64,000 bases of DNA, from contig JBKHCL010000004.1 in assembly GCA_046541875.1 (NCBI GenBank), positions 1 to 64,000 of the forward strand, in the 5' to 3' direction. Each line of letters starts with the position of its first letter. Within the stretch, counting starts at the first letter, position 1. Below, piece after piece: positions 47,348-56,188 of the stretch. The stretch is from CAZFPT01 sp046541875 (lineage in GTDB: Bacteria; Planctomycetota; Phycisphaerae; SM23-33). A program made the position numbers and the translations under genes. The notes beneath the pieces are model-generated. The model had not been told where the DNA came from and ran no database searches. It saw only the letters and a program-made list of their open reading frames with translations.

Positions 47348-47886
47348 CGTCTGTCCTCGTGGTTGGCTGGGTGGCTCTCGTCGTATATGACGGTTATTGT
47401 AGCCCACGGAGGAACGAGATCCAAGCTTCCACACGACGTTGGACGCCCCGCGGCGGGGGGCTCCGATGAAGACCCAGCCTCGAAACGGCCGGCAACGTTC
47501 GTCAAGTGCGAGCAGTTCTCCGCAATCGGCGGAAAAATCGTTTTCTCCGCCTGCCCGGTCGCTCCCCGGGGCGTGTTCCCTTCGGCCGGTAACTTTTGTG
47601 AGCGTCCCGGTCTGCACACCTGCGGCGGTCCTTGGGAGCCGGGGTCGGCCGCGATTGAGGGGAATTCCCCACCTGAATGTGCATTCGAGCAACGACGGAC
47701 TTTGTATAATGATATGTGCATGGGGGCCGAGACGCCGAGCCCGACGGGAATGCGCTCGTCAGCCCTCATATCCGGGAACACCCGCTGCCGGACCGGGCCC
47801 TTCCACCGAACGGGCGCGACGTCGGCAGCGAACCCATGCACCAGTTGCTCCTTGCCACGGAGGGCGGGACAGACCGGGAGGTCGCG
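47348..47886. other. 539-bp gap with palindrome and promoter-like site
   Basis: Between the FmdB-like and HicB-like genes no further gene is convincing. A perfect 12-bp palindrome, GGGGAATTCCCC, lies at 47659-47670, about 35 bp upstream of a TATAAT at 47705-47710. The hairpin GGCGGA/TCCGCC lies at about 47530-47553. The palindrome could be an operator for the HicB-like gene, whose product type often binds DNA, but a 180-nt leader would separate them. Confidence 0.4.
47396..47424 (-). promoter_or_regulatory. Promoter of the FmdB-like gene
   Basis: On the minus strand TTGGAT (47419-47424) is followed after 17 bp by TACAAT (47396-47401). The -10 matches 5 of 6 and the -35 matches 3 of 6 consensus bases. 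The leader would be about 40 nt. Confidence 0.5.
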
Positions 47887-48084
47887 ATGAAAGTTACCAT
47901 CAAAATGCAGCAGTGCGAGGACGGCCAATACGTTGCCCAATGCACGTCGCTGCCCGGGTGCACCTGCCGTGCGCCCAGTCGGCGCGAAGCGAAGAGCAGG
48001 ATCACCCAGGCCATTCGCGGCTACGTTGCTGCTGTGAACAACTTCGAACCCGAGCATCTCGACGAGGAAGTCGTCGAGGCCTGA
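47887..48084 (+). CDS. HicB-like orphan protein (copy 1)
   Basis: The 65-residue protein MKVTIKMQQCED has the HicB core (YVAQCTSLPGCTCRAPSRREA then an amphipathic helix ending GYVAAVNN). HicB proteins are antitoxins or partially degraded RNase-H-fold proteins. No HicA toxin (a short dsRBD-fold protein) is next to it. GGGAGG lies five bases before the ATG. The protein at 54667-54909 is a clear paralogue: both have LPGCT, then a helix ending in GYxA(S/A)V(T/N)NF and a matching position for the second cysteine. Confidence 0.72.
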   Translation: MKVTIKMQQCEDGQYVAQCTSLPGCTCRAPSRREAKSRITQAIRGYVAAVNNFEPEHLDEEVVEA

Positions 48085-48151
48085 TCGCACCCAGCCGTCC
48101 AGGCCCGAATGAGCGTCGCGGGGGCGCCAGGGGAGTTGCTGTTGGCGGGCA

Positions 48152-49084
48152 TCAGCCGCGAGGGTGGAATTTGCGGTGGATGGACTTCAATCTCTCGGCG
48201 TCCACGTGCGTGTAGATCTGCGTGGTGGCGATGTCGCTGTGGCCGAGCATTTCCTGTACGCTTCGCAGGTCGGCGCCGCCGGCGAGCAGATGCGTCGCGA
48301 AGCAATGTCGCAGCGTGTGGGCTCCCACCTTGCCGCGCAGCCCGGCGCGTCGGGCGTATTTCCGCACGACCCGATACACCTCGCCCCGGTCGATGGGTGC
48401 TCCGCGTCGCGAGAGAAACAGTTCCTCGGGGTCTTCCCCGTCGAACCCCTCCGGCAGGCGGTGGGGCAGATACGCACGGATTGCCTCGGCCGCCGGTTTG
48501 GCGGCCGGCACGATGCGCTCCTTGCTGCCCTTGCCGATCACGCGCATCACGCCCAGCGACTCGTTGACGTCCCTGCGTTTCAGCGAGGTCAGTTCACTCG
48601 CCCGCATGCCCGAGGCGTAGAGCGTGGTCATCATCGCCCGATCTCGCAGGGCGTTGGCGTCACGCTGGGGGTCTGGTTCGTCCAGCAGCCGACGGGTGTT
48701 TTCCGGCGAGAGCACGTTGGGCAGGCGGTTCCACGCGCGGGGCGCCTCGACGGAGGCGGACACGTCGGCGTCGAGGACGCGCTGGAGCACGAGGAAGCGG
48801 CAGAACATCCGCACTGCCGCCAACGCACGTCCGATGGACGAATCGGCCAACCCTTCCCGCCGCAGGTATCGCAGGAACCCGTCCACCAGGGCCGGGCTCA
48901 GCTCACCGAGGCTCGCCAGGTCGGTTCCGGCGAGATACCGCTGGAAGTGCAGCAGGTCGTTGCGGTAGGCGACGAGGGTGTTGTTGCTCAGCCCGCACTC
49001 GGCCTGGAGATAGTCCAGAAACGCTCCCAGCCGGCGATTGTACTCAGGAGGCGGCTTTGAGTTGTTCCGGTGCGGCGATGCCAT
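48152..49084 (-). CDS. xerD: Tyrosine recombinase, XerD-like
   Basis: The 310-residue protein has the SAM-like N-terminal domain and the catalytic residues Arg161, Lys185, His256-x2-Arg259, His282 and Tyr291 (LGHSDIATTQIYTHV). Xer recombinases resolve chromosome dimers at dif. A second recombinase lies 8 kb away, so one may be XerC and one XerD. The assignment to XerD is by general pattern and is not certain. Its first 41 bp overlap the upstream four-cysteine gene. Confidence 0.85.
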   Translation of the reverse strand: MASPHRNNSKPPPEYNRRLGAFLDYLQAECGLSNNTLVAYRNDLLHFQRYLAGTDLASLGELSPALVDGFLRYLRREGLADSSIGRALAAVRMFCRFLVLQRVLDADVSASVEAPRAWNRLPNVLSPENTRRLLDEPDPQRDANALRDRAMMTTLYASGMRASELTSLKRRDVNESLGVMRVIGKGSKERIVPAAKPAAEAIRAYLPHRLPEGFDGEDPEELFLSRRGAPIDRGEVYRVVRKYARRAGLRGKVGAHTLRHCFATHLLAGGADLRSVQEMLGHSDIATTQIYTHVDAERLKSIHRKFHPRG

Positions 49085-49223
49085 TGGTCGTTTGGCCGAT
49101 CATGGCCTGGTAGACGGGGCACTGCATGTAGCGATCGGCGCAGTGCGCCAAGGCCGTCTGGATGTTCTTGAGCGTCAGGTGCGCTGAGCACCGCGGATCC
49201 GAAGCGTTCAGGAAAGGGCACAT
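49044..49223 (-). CDS. Small four-cysteine protein (copy 2)
   Basis: The 59-residue protein MCPFLNASDPRC has the pattern C2-P-F-x8-C12-x15-C28-x6-C35-x2-YQA. This matches the protein at 21242-21532 in the order and C-terminal spacing of its cysteines (CADRYMQCPVYQA). A near-perfect ribosome binding site (GGGAGGT, six bases before the ATG) supports translation. Its end overlaps the xerD-like start by 41 bp. Function is unknown; metal or iron-sulfur binding is a guess from the cysteines. Confidence 0.7.
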   Translation of the reverse strand: MCPFLNASDPRCSAHLTLKNIQTALAHCADRYMQCPVYQAMIGQTTNGIAAPEQLKAAS

Positions 49224-49381
49224 GATTTTACCTCCCGCCATCCGTGGCGTTGGGACGTCCGAATCGGACCGAGAACGGCTTCTCGATGCGTCCACGGTCT
49301 GTTATCGGGCCCGGAGGGCGAACGGCTTGAGGAATTTGCCCGTTGTTCGGCGTCGCGCGACATCCAGCGCCATTCCATTCT

Positions 49382-50704
49382 TCAGGAGCGGGCTTTGGCG
49401 AGGGTCTTTCGCAGACGCCGGACGTCTCCCCGCCGGGCCAGGGCGTTGAAGCGATCGGCGGTGCGTTCGATCTGGTCGGCCGACAGGCCGGGCATGCGCA
49501 GGACGCTGCGGTGCTGCCAGTAGGCCTCTTCGTTGTCCCCGGCAAGCCAGCCGTTCTCGCGGCAGGTTTCTTCGGCCCGCGTCGAGGGAATCGGGTAGAA
49601 CACCTCGGCGTGGAGCTGATCGAAACGCGCCTGCCCGGCGAGTTTCACCGCCTTTTCCAGCGTGATCTCCGATTCGTACGGGCTGCCCACGAACGTTCTG
49701 CCGATCACCGTCAGCCCGGCGTTCTTGAGGAGTTCGACGTTGGCGAGGATCTGCTTGTCCGTCAGGCGCATCCCGAAGACGTCCTCGCGGATGAATCGGC
49801 TGCCCGAGCCGATGTGCGTGTCCACCATCTCGCAGCCCGCCCGGGCGAGCAGCTCAGCCGACCGCGGCGTGACGTCCACCAGTGGAACGTAGCACCGCCA
49901 GGGACGCTTCAAACGGCGGGGGTACGCTTCGGCAAACTCGGCCAGCCAATCGGCGTCGGTGGCAACGGCATGGCCGCCAAGGCGAAACGCCGCGGCGCGC
50001 TCGTATTCCTCCGCCAACTCGGCCAGTTCGTCCACCAGGCTCGCCACGCCTCGCCGGCGGACCGATTCGCCGTGGTCCTCGTAGAGGTCCAGGTACCAGT
50101 CGTTCATGCACTGTCCGCACCAGTGAGCGCAGCCGCGGGCCGCCTCGACGGGCAACTCGCCGGTGCTCTCGACGATGCGGCGCATCTCGAACAGGTCGCG
50201 GTCCGGGGCGGGCAGGGAGTCCAGTTGGCCGATCGGAGGGCGGACGGCGCCTTTGGTCACGCCGTCGGCGTCCCGCACCCAGGCCCCCGGCAGGCCGGCC
50301 GGGTCGCGCGATTCGCTCAGCGCCCGGAAATACTCGCCCGCGGTGACTTCGAACTCGCCGAGGAAGACGGCCTCCACGCCGGGCTGGGACAGCGCCGGTC
50401 CGGGGCGGGCGGTAACGTCCGGCCCCAGCGCGACCACCGGAAGCTTGTAGTTCTCGGCGATGTCGACGATCGTCCGTCGAGCGGCCGTCCGCGTGGTGGG
50501 GTGGATCTCCATGAGCATGCGCTCGGGGCGGTGCTCGATGATCGCGTCGTGCAGGCGGGCGGGGTCGAACCCGCCACACGCCACCAGCGACAGCGACTGG
50601 CCCTGTTGGGCGAGCATCGCCGCCATGGCGCCCAACTGCGGGCAGAACCGCGGCAGCGGGTCCTGGCGGGTCGGGTCGATGAACTGCACGAGCAAAAGCT
50701 GCAT
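49382..50704 (-). CDS. B12-binding-type radical SAM protein
   Basis: The 440-residue protein has an N-terminal cobalamin-binding-like Rossmann region (FCPQLGAMAAMLAQQG to LMEIHPTTRTA) and a radical SAM core with C192-x3-C196-x2-C199 in ARGCAHWCGQC. Class-typical later segments are GGHAVATDADWL and FVGSPYESE. B12-type enzymes of this group methylate or rearrange many substrates; this one cannot be assigned. The ATG at 50704 follows GAGGA six bases upstream. The small four-cysteine gene follows 158 bp downstream on the same strand. Confidence 0.82.
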   Translation of the reverse strand: MQLLLVQFIDPTRQDPLPRFCPQLGAMAAMLAQQGQSLSLVACGGFDPARLHDAIIEHRPERMLMEIHPTTRTAARRTIVDIAENYKLPVVALGPDVTARPGPALSQPGVEAVFLGEFEVTAGEYFRALSESRDPAGLPGAWVRDADGVTKGAVRPPIGQLDSLPAPDRDLFEMRRIVESTGELPVEAARGCAHWCGQCMNDWYLDLYEDHGESVRRRGVASLVDELAELAEEYERAAAFRLGGHAVATDADWLAEFAEAYPRRLKRPWRCYVPLVDVTPRSAELLARAGCEMVDTHIGSGSRFIREDVFGMRLTDKQILANVELLKNAGLTVIGRTFVGSPYESEITLEKAVKLAGQARFDQLHAEVFYPIPSTRAEETCRENGWLAGDNEEAYWQHRSVLRMPGLSADQIERTADRFNALARRGDVRRLRKTLAKARS

Positions 50705-51052
50705 ACGGCGTCCTCTTTTTTTCGTGTGGGGACCCATGATGATATCGTGCCGGGGGCGACGTCTCCAGCGAAAAGAGCACCGCAAATCAGACAGATCTCG
50801 GCCGCCTGGCGAGCCCCGCTGCCGGCTGCGCCCGTCTCGGGGTGCTCCGGCAGGAAGGAGGAACGGATCTGCGCCGGTCAAGCCGGGGAACGCGTCGAAC
50901 GACAAAATGACCATTGGCGGGCAAAACGCGGTTGACACCCGCCCCTGCGGTCCATACTCTTATCTGTTCTTGATGGGACGCCGAGACGGACAGACCCGGC
51001 GCTCTCAATCGACGCGGCAACCACCAATTACTTTGAACGAGGAGATGGACCC
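50705..51052. other. 348-bp gap with gap promoter
   Basis: The gap separates the radical SAM gene from gap. The promoter at 50932-50960 is the only convincing element. GAGGAG lies in front of the gap ATG. The stretch at 50760-50900 is GC-rich and shows nothing I can name. Confidence 0.5.
50932..50960 (+). promoter_or_regulatory. Sigma70-type promoter of gap
   Basis: GTTGACAC carries a perfect -35 (TTGACA, 50932-50937). The -10 is either CATACT after 15 bp or TACTCT after 17 bp. The arrangement is nearly the same as in the sRNA promoter at 58578-58606 (TTGACA, 15 bp TATACT or 17 bp TACTAT). The start would lie near 50967, giving a leader of about 85 nt. Confidence 0.65.
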
Positions 51053-52069
51053 ATGGCTGTGAAGATCGGTATCAATGGTTTCGGGCGTATCGGGCGGCTG
51101 ACGTTCCGGGCGATGATGGAGCAACCCGAGCGGTTTGACGTAGTCGCGATCAACGACCTGGCCGATGCCAAGTCGCTGGCGTACCTGCTGAAGTACGACT
51201 CGACGCAGGGGAAGTATCGCGGCACGGTCGAGGTCGGAGACGGCGCTTTGATCGTCGACGGCAAAGAGATCAAGGTCCTCGCCGAGAAGAACCCGGCCAA
51301 CCTGCCGTGGGCTGACATGGGCGTCCAGGTCGCGGTGGAGGCCACCGGCTTCTTCACCAGCCCCAAGACCGACGATAAGCCCGGCTACGACAGCCACCTC
51401 GACGCCGGCGCCAAAAAGGTCATCATCTCCGCCCCGAGCAAGGGATTCGCGAAGATGATCGTCCTGGGCGTCAATGACGAGAATCTCACTGCCGAGGACA
51501 CCTGCGTCTCGAACGCCTCCTGCACGACCAACTCCCTCGCGCCGGCCGCCAAGGTCCTCCACGAGAAGTTCGGCATCGTCAAGGGACTCATGACCACCGT
51601 CCACGGGTACACCAACGACCAGCGCATCCTGGACCAGATCCACTCCAAGATGACCCGCGCCCGTGCCGCGGCGATCAACATCATCCCGACCACCACCGGC
51701 GCCGCCGTCGCCGTCGGAAAGGTCCTCCCGGACCTCAATGGCAAGCTGGACGGCTACGCCCTTCGCGTTCCGGTCCCCACCGGCTCGATCACCGACCTGA
51801 CCGTCGAGCTCGGCAAGGCCGCCACCGAGGACGAGATCAACGCCGCGATGAAGGAAGCCTCCCAGGGCGCCCTCAAGGGCATCCTGACGTACGCCGAGGA
51901 TCCCATCGTGGTCGCCGACGTTGTGGGCGACCCGGCCAGCTCGATCTTCGACCCGAACAACACCAAGGTCATCGGCGAGACCATGGCCAAGGTCACCATG
52001 TGGTACGACAACGAGTGGGGCTACTCCTGCCGCACCGCCGATCTGGCCGAGAAGCTCGCCCAGATGTAA
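51053..52069 (+). CDS. gap: Glyceraldehyde-3-phosphate dehydrogenase
   Basis: The 338-residue cytoplasmic enzyme oxidises glyceraldehyde 3-phosphate with NAD in glycolysis. It has the dinucleotide-binding start (INGFGRIGR), the catalytic cysteine Cys157 in SNASCTTN, and the C-terminal WYDNEWGYSCR sequence. Length is normal. A strong ribosome binding site (GAGGAG) precedes the ATG. A good promoter lies upstream and an intrinsic terminator downstream, so it is a monocistronic unit. Confidence 0.97.
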   Translation: MAVKIGINGFGRIGRLTFRAMMEQPERFDVVAINDLADAKSLAYLLKYDSTQGKYRGTVEVGDGALIVDGKEIKVLAEKNPANLPWADMGVQVAVEATGFFTSPKTDDKPGYDSHLDAGAKKVIISAPSKGFAKMIVLGVNDENLTAEDTCVSNASCTTNSLAPAAKVLHEKFGIVKGLMTTVHGYTNDQRILDQIHSKMTRARAAAINIIPTTTGAAVAVGKVLPDLNGKLDGYALRVPVPTGSITDLTVELGKAATEDEINAAMKEASQGALKGILTYAEDPIVVADVVGDPASSIFDPNNTKVIGETMAKVTMWYDNEWGYSCRTADLAEKLAQM

Positions 52070-52097
52070 GCACCCCTCGCAGGATGATCGCAGCAAT

Positions 52098-52131
52098 AAA
52101 CGGGCCCGTCGGTTCTCCGGCGGGCCCGTTT
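52098..52131 (+). terminator. Terminator of gap
   Basis: AAACGGGCCCG (52098-52108) and CGGGCCCGTTT (52121-52131) form a perfect 11-bp stem with a 12-nt loop. The T-run is short (TTTC), but the stem is long and lies 29 bp after the gap stop. Confidence 0.75.
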
Positions 52132-52231
52132 CAGCGCGCACAGGCAAAGCGCGAGAAACTTGCCCGTCGCGGCCGCAGTTGTATCCTGTAGGCAGGCAGG
52201 TGACACCACACGCACCCCAACAAGAGGAACC

Positions 52232-54598
52232 ATGACCGCAAGAATGTCGGCAACGTGGATGGCGATGCTGCTGATCGCGGTGTTGCTCATCGTGGGCGGT
52301 TGCGGGGACGAGGACGCCGGGGCGACCGGGAGCCCCCGGGCTCGGGCGATTGCGGCGCTGGAGAAGGGCACCACGCCGCAGCGGATCGCCGCAGCCGAGA
52401 CGTTGGGCAAGCTGGGCGACCCGAATGCCGCCGGTGTGCTGATCTCCGCCCTGGACGATTCGAGCATCGCCGTGCGCCGCTCGGCCATCGACTCGCTCAA
52501 GCAGCTCGGCGTTCGCCGGGCGGCCGGGGCGATTGCGGTGCAGTTGAAGCACCCAACCGACGCGCTGCGCGTGACGGCGGCTGAGGCCTTGGTCCAACTC
52601 GCCACCCCCCGCACAGCCGATGCGTTGGCGACGGCCTTGGGCGATTCCCGGATGATGGTGCGGAACCTCGCCTCCGACGCGCTGGTTGGACTGGGCGAAC
52701 CGGCGATTGCCCCCGTATCCCGTGTGCTCGCGCGCGGTCGACCCGATGCGCGCATCGCAGCCGCCCAGACGCTCGGAAAGCTCCGCGATCCCCGCGCGGG
52801 CGACGCGCTGGCGGCGGCGCTGTCGGAGGAGTCCTGGGAGCTTCGCCTTGCGTCGGCGTCGGCGTTGGCGGAGTTGGGCGACGGCAGGGCGGTGGCGGCG
52901 CTGGTGGCGTTGCTGGAGAATCCGCTCAGCGAAGCACAGGAGAAACGCTACCGGCAGCGCATGGAACGGACGCCCTCCGGACCGCGCCGGGCGATGCTGA
53001 TCGAGCAGCTCATGCGGCGCCACAGCGGCGGGCTGCCCGGCAGGGTGCGCTATCCCCACGAAGCCAAGAAACGCCTCCGCCTGCTCAACGCCGAAGCCGA
53101 TCGCATCCGCGAGCTGGTGGAAACGCCCCTCAGCAGACAGGCCACCGCGGAGCTGGAAACCGTGCTCGCCGCCCGGACCGGGTGGGAGGAGTGGTCGGCG
53201 CTCAGCGAGGCCCGTCGGCAGGAGCGGATCCGCGCGGAGGCGGGTCGCTTGGCGGCGGTCGTCGCCGAAGGCCGCCAGGACTGGGGCGGCTCGCTCGTGG
53301 AGCAGTACTTCCGCGAGCGTCACGGGGCGCAGTGGTGGGCTTCCCTGAGTGACGAGCGAAAGGCTGAGGAAATCCAACGGGCGGCGGCCCAGCCGGTGCG
53401 TCGCGAGCTCGAATCCCGCCGGCGACAGGTTCGCGGACGTGTCGCCCGGGCCCTGGCGCGGGTCGGGACGGCCGAGGCGGTCGAGACGCTGCTGAACCTG
53501 CTCGACAAGGGAGATCGGGACCGGCGCGAACTGGTGCGGCGGGAGGTCCGGATGGCCGGCAACGCCGCGGCGGAGGCCTTGGCGAGCTACGCCGTCGACA
53601 GGACGCATCCGCTGGAGAAACGCCGCCGGACGCTGGAGTTGGTGCGGACTGTTCACGGGGGCTCGGCGCCGGAGACCCTCGCGGGGTTGCTGAACGACCC
53701 GGCCGACGGTCTGCGGGAGCTGGCGGGGCTGGCCATCGCCGAGGATCCCACCCCCGAGGCGCTGCCGTGGGTGGTGACGCTGCTCAAGGCCGAATCGACG
53801 GACGTGCGGCGTGCGGCGGTGCGTCGGCTGGGATCGACCCGATATGCTCCGGCGGTTCCCGGGCTGTGTGACGCCTTGTCCGACCCGGACCCGGCCGTGC
53901 GATTTCTTTCCGCCGACGCGCTGGGAGCCATCGGCGACCCCAACGCTGCCCCGGCCTTGCTGGCGGTGGCGAAGAAGGCCGAAGGCAGCCCAACGCCCGC
54001 CAAGGCGACCATGGCGGCGGTTCGTGCCCTGGGCGACATCGGCCAGGCCGACGCGCTGCCGCTGGTGATGGAGCTGACCCGCCACCGCTCGGGCGACATG
54101 CGGGCGATCGCCCTGGCGGCGCTGGGAGGCTTTGACGAACCGGCCGCCCTGGCAGCAGCCCTCAAGGCGCTGAAACGCGACGACGCCTCCGACCGCAAGG
54201 CCGCCATCTGGGCGCTGAAGAAGACCGGTGCCTCGGCAGTGGACCCGCTGATCGAAATACTCAATGGCGAGGACGACTCGGTTCACACCTCGGCCGGTCA
54301 GGCACTGTTCGCCATCGGCAAAGCGGCCGTCGGACCCTTGATGGATCAACTGGAATCGGGCTCGAAGGTCGCCAAGCTGGTGGCGATTCGCGTGATCGGC
54401 GAGCGGCGCCCGGACAAGGCGACGGGTCCTCTGGTGAAACTGCTGGAATCGCCCGATGCCGACATCCGCGCGTCGGCTGCGTGGGCGCTGGGGCGGCTGG
54501 GGGATGCAAGTGCGATCGGTCCGCTGGAAAAGCTGTTGAAGGATGCCGACCCGAAGGTGGCCAAAGCGGCGCGCGTCGCCTGCTGGAAGCTGCGCTGA
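52232..54598 (+). CDS. Large HEAT-repeat lipoprotein
   Basis: The 788-residue protein has a lipoprotein signal peptide (lipobox VGGC) and is built from repeated HEAT/PBS-lyase units of about 30 residues, for example AAAETLGKLGDPNAAGVLISAL and ADALGAIGDPNAAPALLAVA. A charged helical insertion (about 240-420) interrupts the repeats. It should serve as a membrane-anchored protein-binding scaffold. The ATG at 52232 follows GAGGA. TTGCCC and TATCCT, 16 bp apart at 52160-52187, are a weak promoter candidate. Confidence 0.8.
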   Translation: MTARMSATWMAMLLIAVLLIVGGCGDEDAGATGSPRARAIAALEKGTTPQRIAAAETLGKLGDPNAAGVLISALDDSSIAVRRSAIDSLKQLGVRRAAGAIAVQLKHPTDALRVTAAEALVQLATPRTADALATALGDSRMMVRNLASDALVGLGEPAIAPVSRVLARGRPDARIAAAQTLGKLRDPRAGDALAAALSEESWELRLASASALAELGDGRAVAALVALLENPLSEAQEKRYRQRMERTPSGPRRAMLIEQLMRRHSGGLPGRVRYPHEAKKRLRLLNAEADRIRELVETPLSRQATAELETVLAARTGWEEWSALSEARRQERIRAEAGRLAAVVAEGRQDWGGSLVEQYFRERHGAQWWASLSDERKAEEIQRAAAQPVRRELESRRRQVRGRVARALARVGTAEAVETLLNLLDKGDRDRRELVRREVRMAGNAAAEALASYAVDRTHPLEKRRRTLELVRTVHGGSAPETLAGLLNDPADGLRELAGLAIAEDPTPEALPWVVTLLKAESTDVRRAAVRRLGSTRYAPAVPGLCDALSDPDPAVRFLSADALGAIGDPNAAPALLAVAKKAEGSPTPAKATMAAVRALGDIGQADALPLVMELTRHRSGDMRAIALAALGGFDEPAALAAALKALKRDDASDRKAAIWALKKTGASAVDPLIEILNGEDDSVHTSAGQALFAIGKAAVGPLMDQLESGSKVAKLVAIRVIGERRPDKATGPLVKLLESPDADIRASAAWALGRLGDASAIGPLEKLLKDADPKVAKAARVACWKLR

Positions 54599-54666
54599 GA
54601 ACGAAGGGGCCGTGAGCCATCGCGCCGGTTGGCGCCGGAACCTCAGAGGAATCCGCCAGGCGGGCT

Positions 54667-54909
54667 TTACGCGCTGACGCGCAGGCGCGAGTCGGCCGGC
54701 GGGGTGGAGGTGAACACGTTTCCGTCCACGTGCAGTTCCAGGCGGCTTGGCAGGAAGTTCGTCACGGACGCCAGGTAGCCCCAGACGGCCGTCGCGTGTC
54801 GGTCCAGCGTGTCGGACATCGACGTGCCTCGCGTGGTGCAGCCCGGAAGCGACGGGCAGGTGGCGACAATGAATCCGTTCTCGTTCGTCGTGCGAATGTC
54901 CAGTTTCAT
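54667..54909 (-). CDS. HicB-like orphan protein (copy 2)
   Basis: The 80-residue protein MKLDIRTTNENG has the same HicB core as the protein at 47887-48084: VATCPSLPGCTTRG, then an amphipathic helix ending WGYLASVTNF. It has a longer C-terminal tail. No HicA partner is next to it. The ribosome binding site is weak (AAGGAA, about ten bases upstream). Confidence 0.68.
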   Translation of the reverse strand: MKLDIRTTNENGFIVATCPSLPGCTTRGTSMSDTLDRHATAVWGYLASVTNFLPSRLELHVDGNVFTSTPPADSRLRVSA

Positions 54910-55020
54910 GAGTCTTCGGTTCCTTCCCGGAGCGGCCTCCCAGATGGGCCCGCATCCTTACTTCTATCGGACAAGCACGCCGAAGAACGCAGGAAATTCG
55001 GTTCGGGCGAGCGAATTGGC

Positions 55021-55026
55021 TATAAT
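55021..55026 (+). promoter_or_regulatory. -10 element of the metalloprotease gene
   Basis: A perfect TATAAT lies 35 bp before the ATG at 55061. No convincing -35 is found at 16-18 bp upstream (TTCGGT at 18 bp is the nearest). Confidence 0.45.
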
Positions 55027-55060
55027 CGAATGTCTCCCCGGGACCGAACAAGGAGCGAGT

Positions 55061-56185
55061 ATGATCCGCCGGCGATGGATGACAGGTGCGTTGGTCCTGC
55101 TGATGGCGGTTTCCGTCGGAAACGCCGTGACGATTCAACTGGACTACACTTACGACGGCGGGTGGTTTGCCTCACGTCCCCAGGCGGTGACGGCCATGGA
55201 AAAAGCGGCCGCCGCCTACCAGCCTTTGATGGATTCGCTTTCGGCGATCGAACCGTCCGGGGGCAATACCTGGAACGCGATCATCACCCAGCCCGACACG
55301 GGTGCTGAACTGAGTATCTCGAATCCGACGATTCCTGCCGACACGCTGGTGGTGTACGTCGGCGCGCGGGATCTGGGAGCAGGCACGCTGGGACGCGGCG
55401 GGCCGGGCGGCTTTGGCGCGTCCGGTTCCGGCAATTGGCTCGAGACGGTGGGCCAGCGGGGCCAGAGCGGGGAAGACGACACGCCGGCAACGGATTTCGG
55501 GCCTTGGGGCGGGAGCATCGCCTTCGATGACGGGAGCGACTGGAATTTTGACGTCAATTCGCTGCCCACCTCGGGGCAGAGCGATTTCTACTCGGTGGCG
55601 GTGCATGAGTTGGCCCATGTGCTGGGCTTTGGGCTGTCGGACTCGTGGTATGCCCACGTGGACGATGAACTGCTGACGTTTGACGGGGCGGCGTCGATGG
55701 TCAGTCATGGCGGCGCGGTGGACCTGGACCCGTATCTCGGGCATTGGAAGGACAATGTTCTCTCCGAAGTGGGGGGTGCTAGTCAGGAGGCGGCGATGGC
55801 TCCGTTCCTGACCACCGGCACGCGGAAGCGGCTGACTGCGTTGGACTACGCCGGCCTGGCGGACATCGGCTGGGAACTGCCGCTGAGAGGCGACGTGGAT
55901 CTGGACGGTCGGATCGACTTTGATGACGCCTGGGCGTTGCTGGGATCGCTGGGGGACGGGCGAATCGACCACGCCTGGAGCGAGGGCGATCTCGACGGGG
56001 ACGGCGAGGTGGACGGTGACGACGCGGCGATCATGGTCGCGGCGTGGAATGGGCCGACCCCACCGGCTGCGCTGATGTCGGCGGTGCCCGAACCGGGCGT
56101 GTTCGTCGTGGTGATGCTGGGCGGGCTGGCGATTCTTGCCAGGCCGATGTGGGGCAGGGGCAGCGCGAACGGGTCGGGCGCATAG
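55061..56185 (+). CDS. PEP-CTERM matrixin-like metalloprotease
   Basis: The 374-residue exported protein has a signal peptide (about 1-22) and the zinc-protease motif HELAH (182-186) followed by VLGFG. Two dockerin-like calcium repeats follow (GDVDLDGRIDFDDAW and GDLDGDGEVDGDDAA). It ends in a PEP-CTERM signal: VPEPG, a hydrophobic segment and a basic tail. The third zinc ligand expected in HExxHxxGxxH is a Leu at position 192, so the third ligand must come from elsewhere or the site is altered. AAGGAG lies five bases before the ATG. No exosortase is in the window. Confidence 0.82.
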   Translation: MIRRRWMTGALVLLMAVSVGNAVTIQLDYTYDGGWFASRPQAVTAMEKAAAAYQPLMDSLSAIEPSGGNTWNAIITQPDTGAELSISNPTIPADTLVVYVGARDLGAGTLGRGGPGGFGASGSGNWLETVGQRGQSGEDDTPATDFGPWGGSIAFDDGSDWNFDVNSLPTSGQSDFYSVAVHELAHVLGFGLSDSWYAHVDDELLTFDGAASMVSHGGAVDLDPYLGHWKDNVLSEVGGASQEAAMAPFLTTGTRKRLTALDYAGLADIGWELPLRGDVDLDGRIDFDDAWALLGSLGDGRIDHAWSEGDLDGDGEVDGDDAAIMVAAWNGPTPPAALMSAVPEPGVFVVVMLGGLAILARPMWGRGSANGSGA

Positions 56186-56188
56186 AGA

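Noticed and set aside
47887..48084. A HicAB toxin-antitoxin module
   Set aside because: No HicA-like frame is found within a few hundred bases of either HicB-like gene.
51005..55138. A minus-strand open frame of almost 1400 codons opposite gap and the HEAT lipoprotein
   Set aside because: It lies opposite gap, whose identity is certain. The translated sequence is low complexity (His, Arg and Gly), as expected from codon mirroring in GC-rich DNA.
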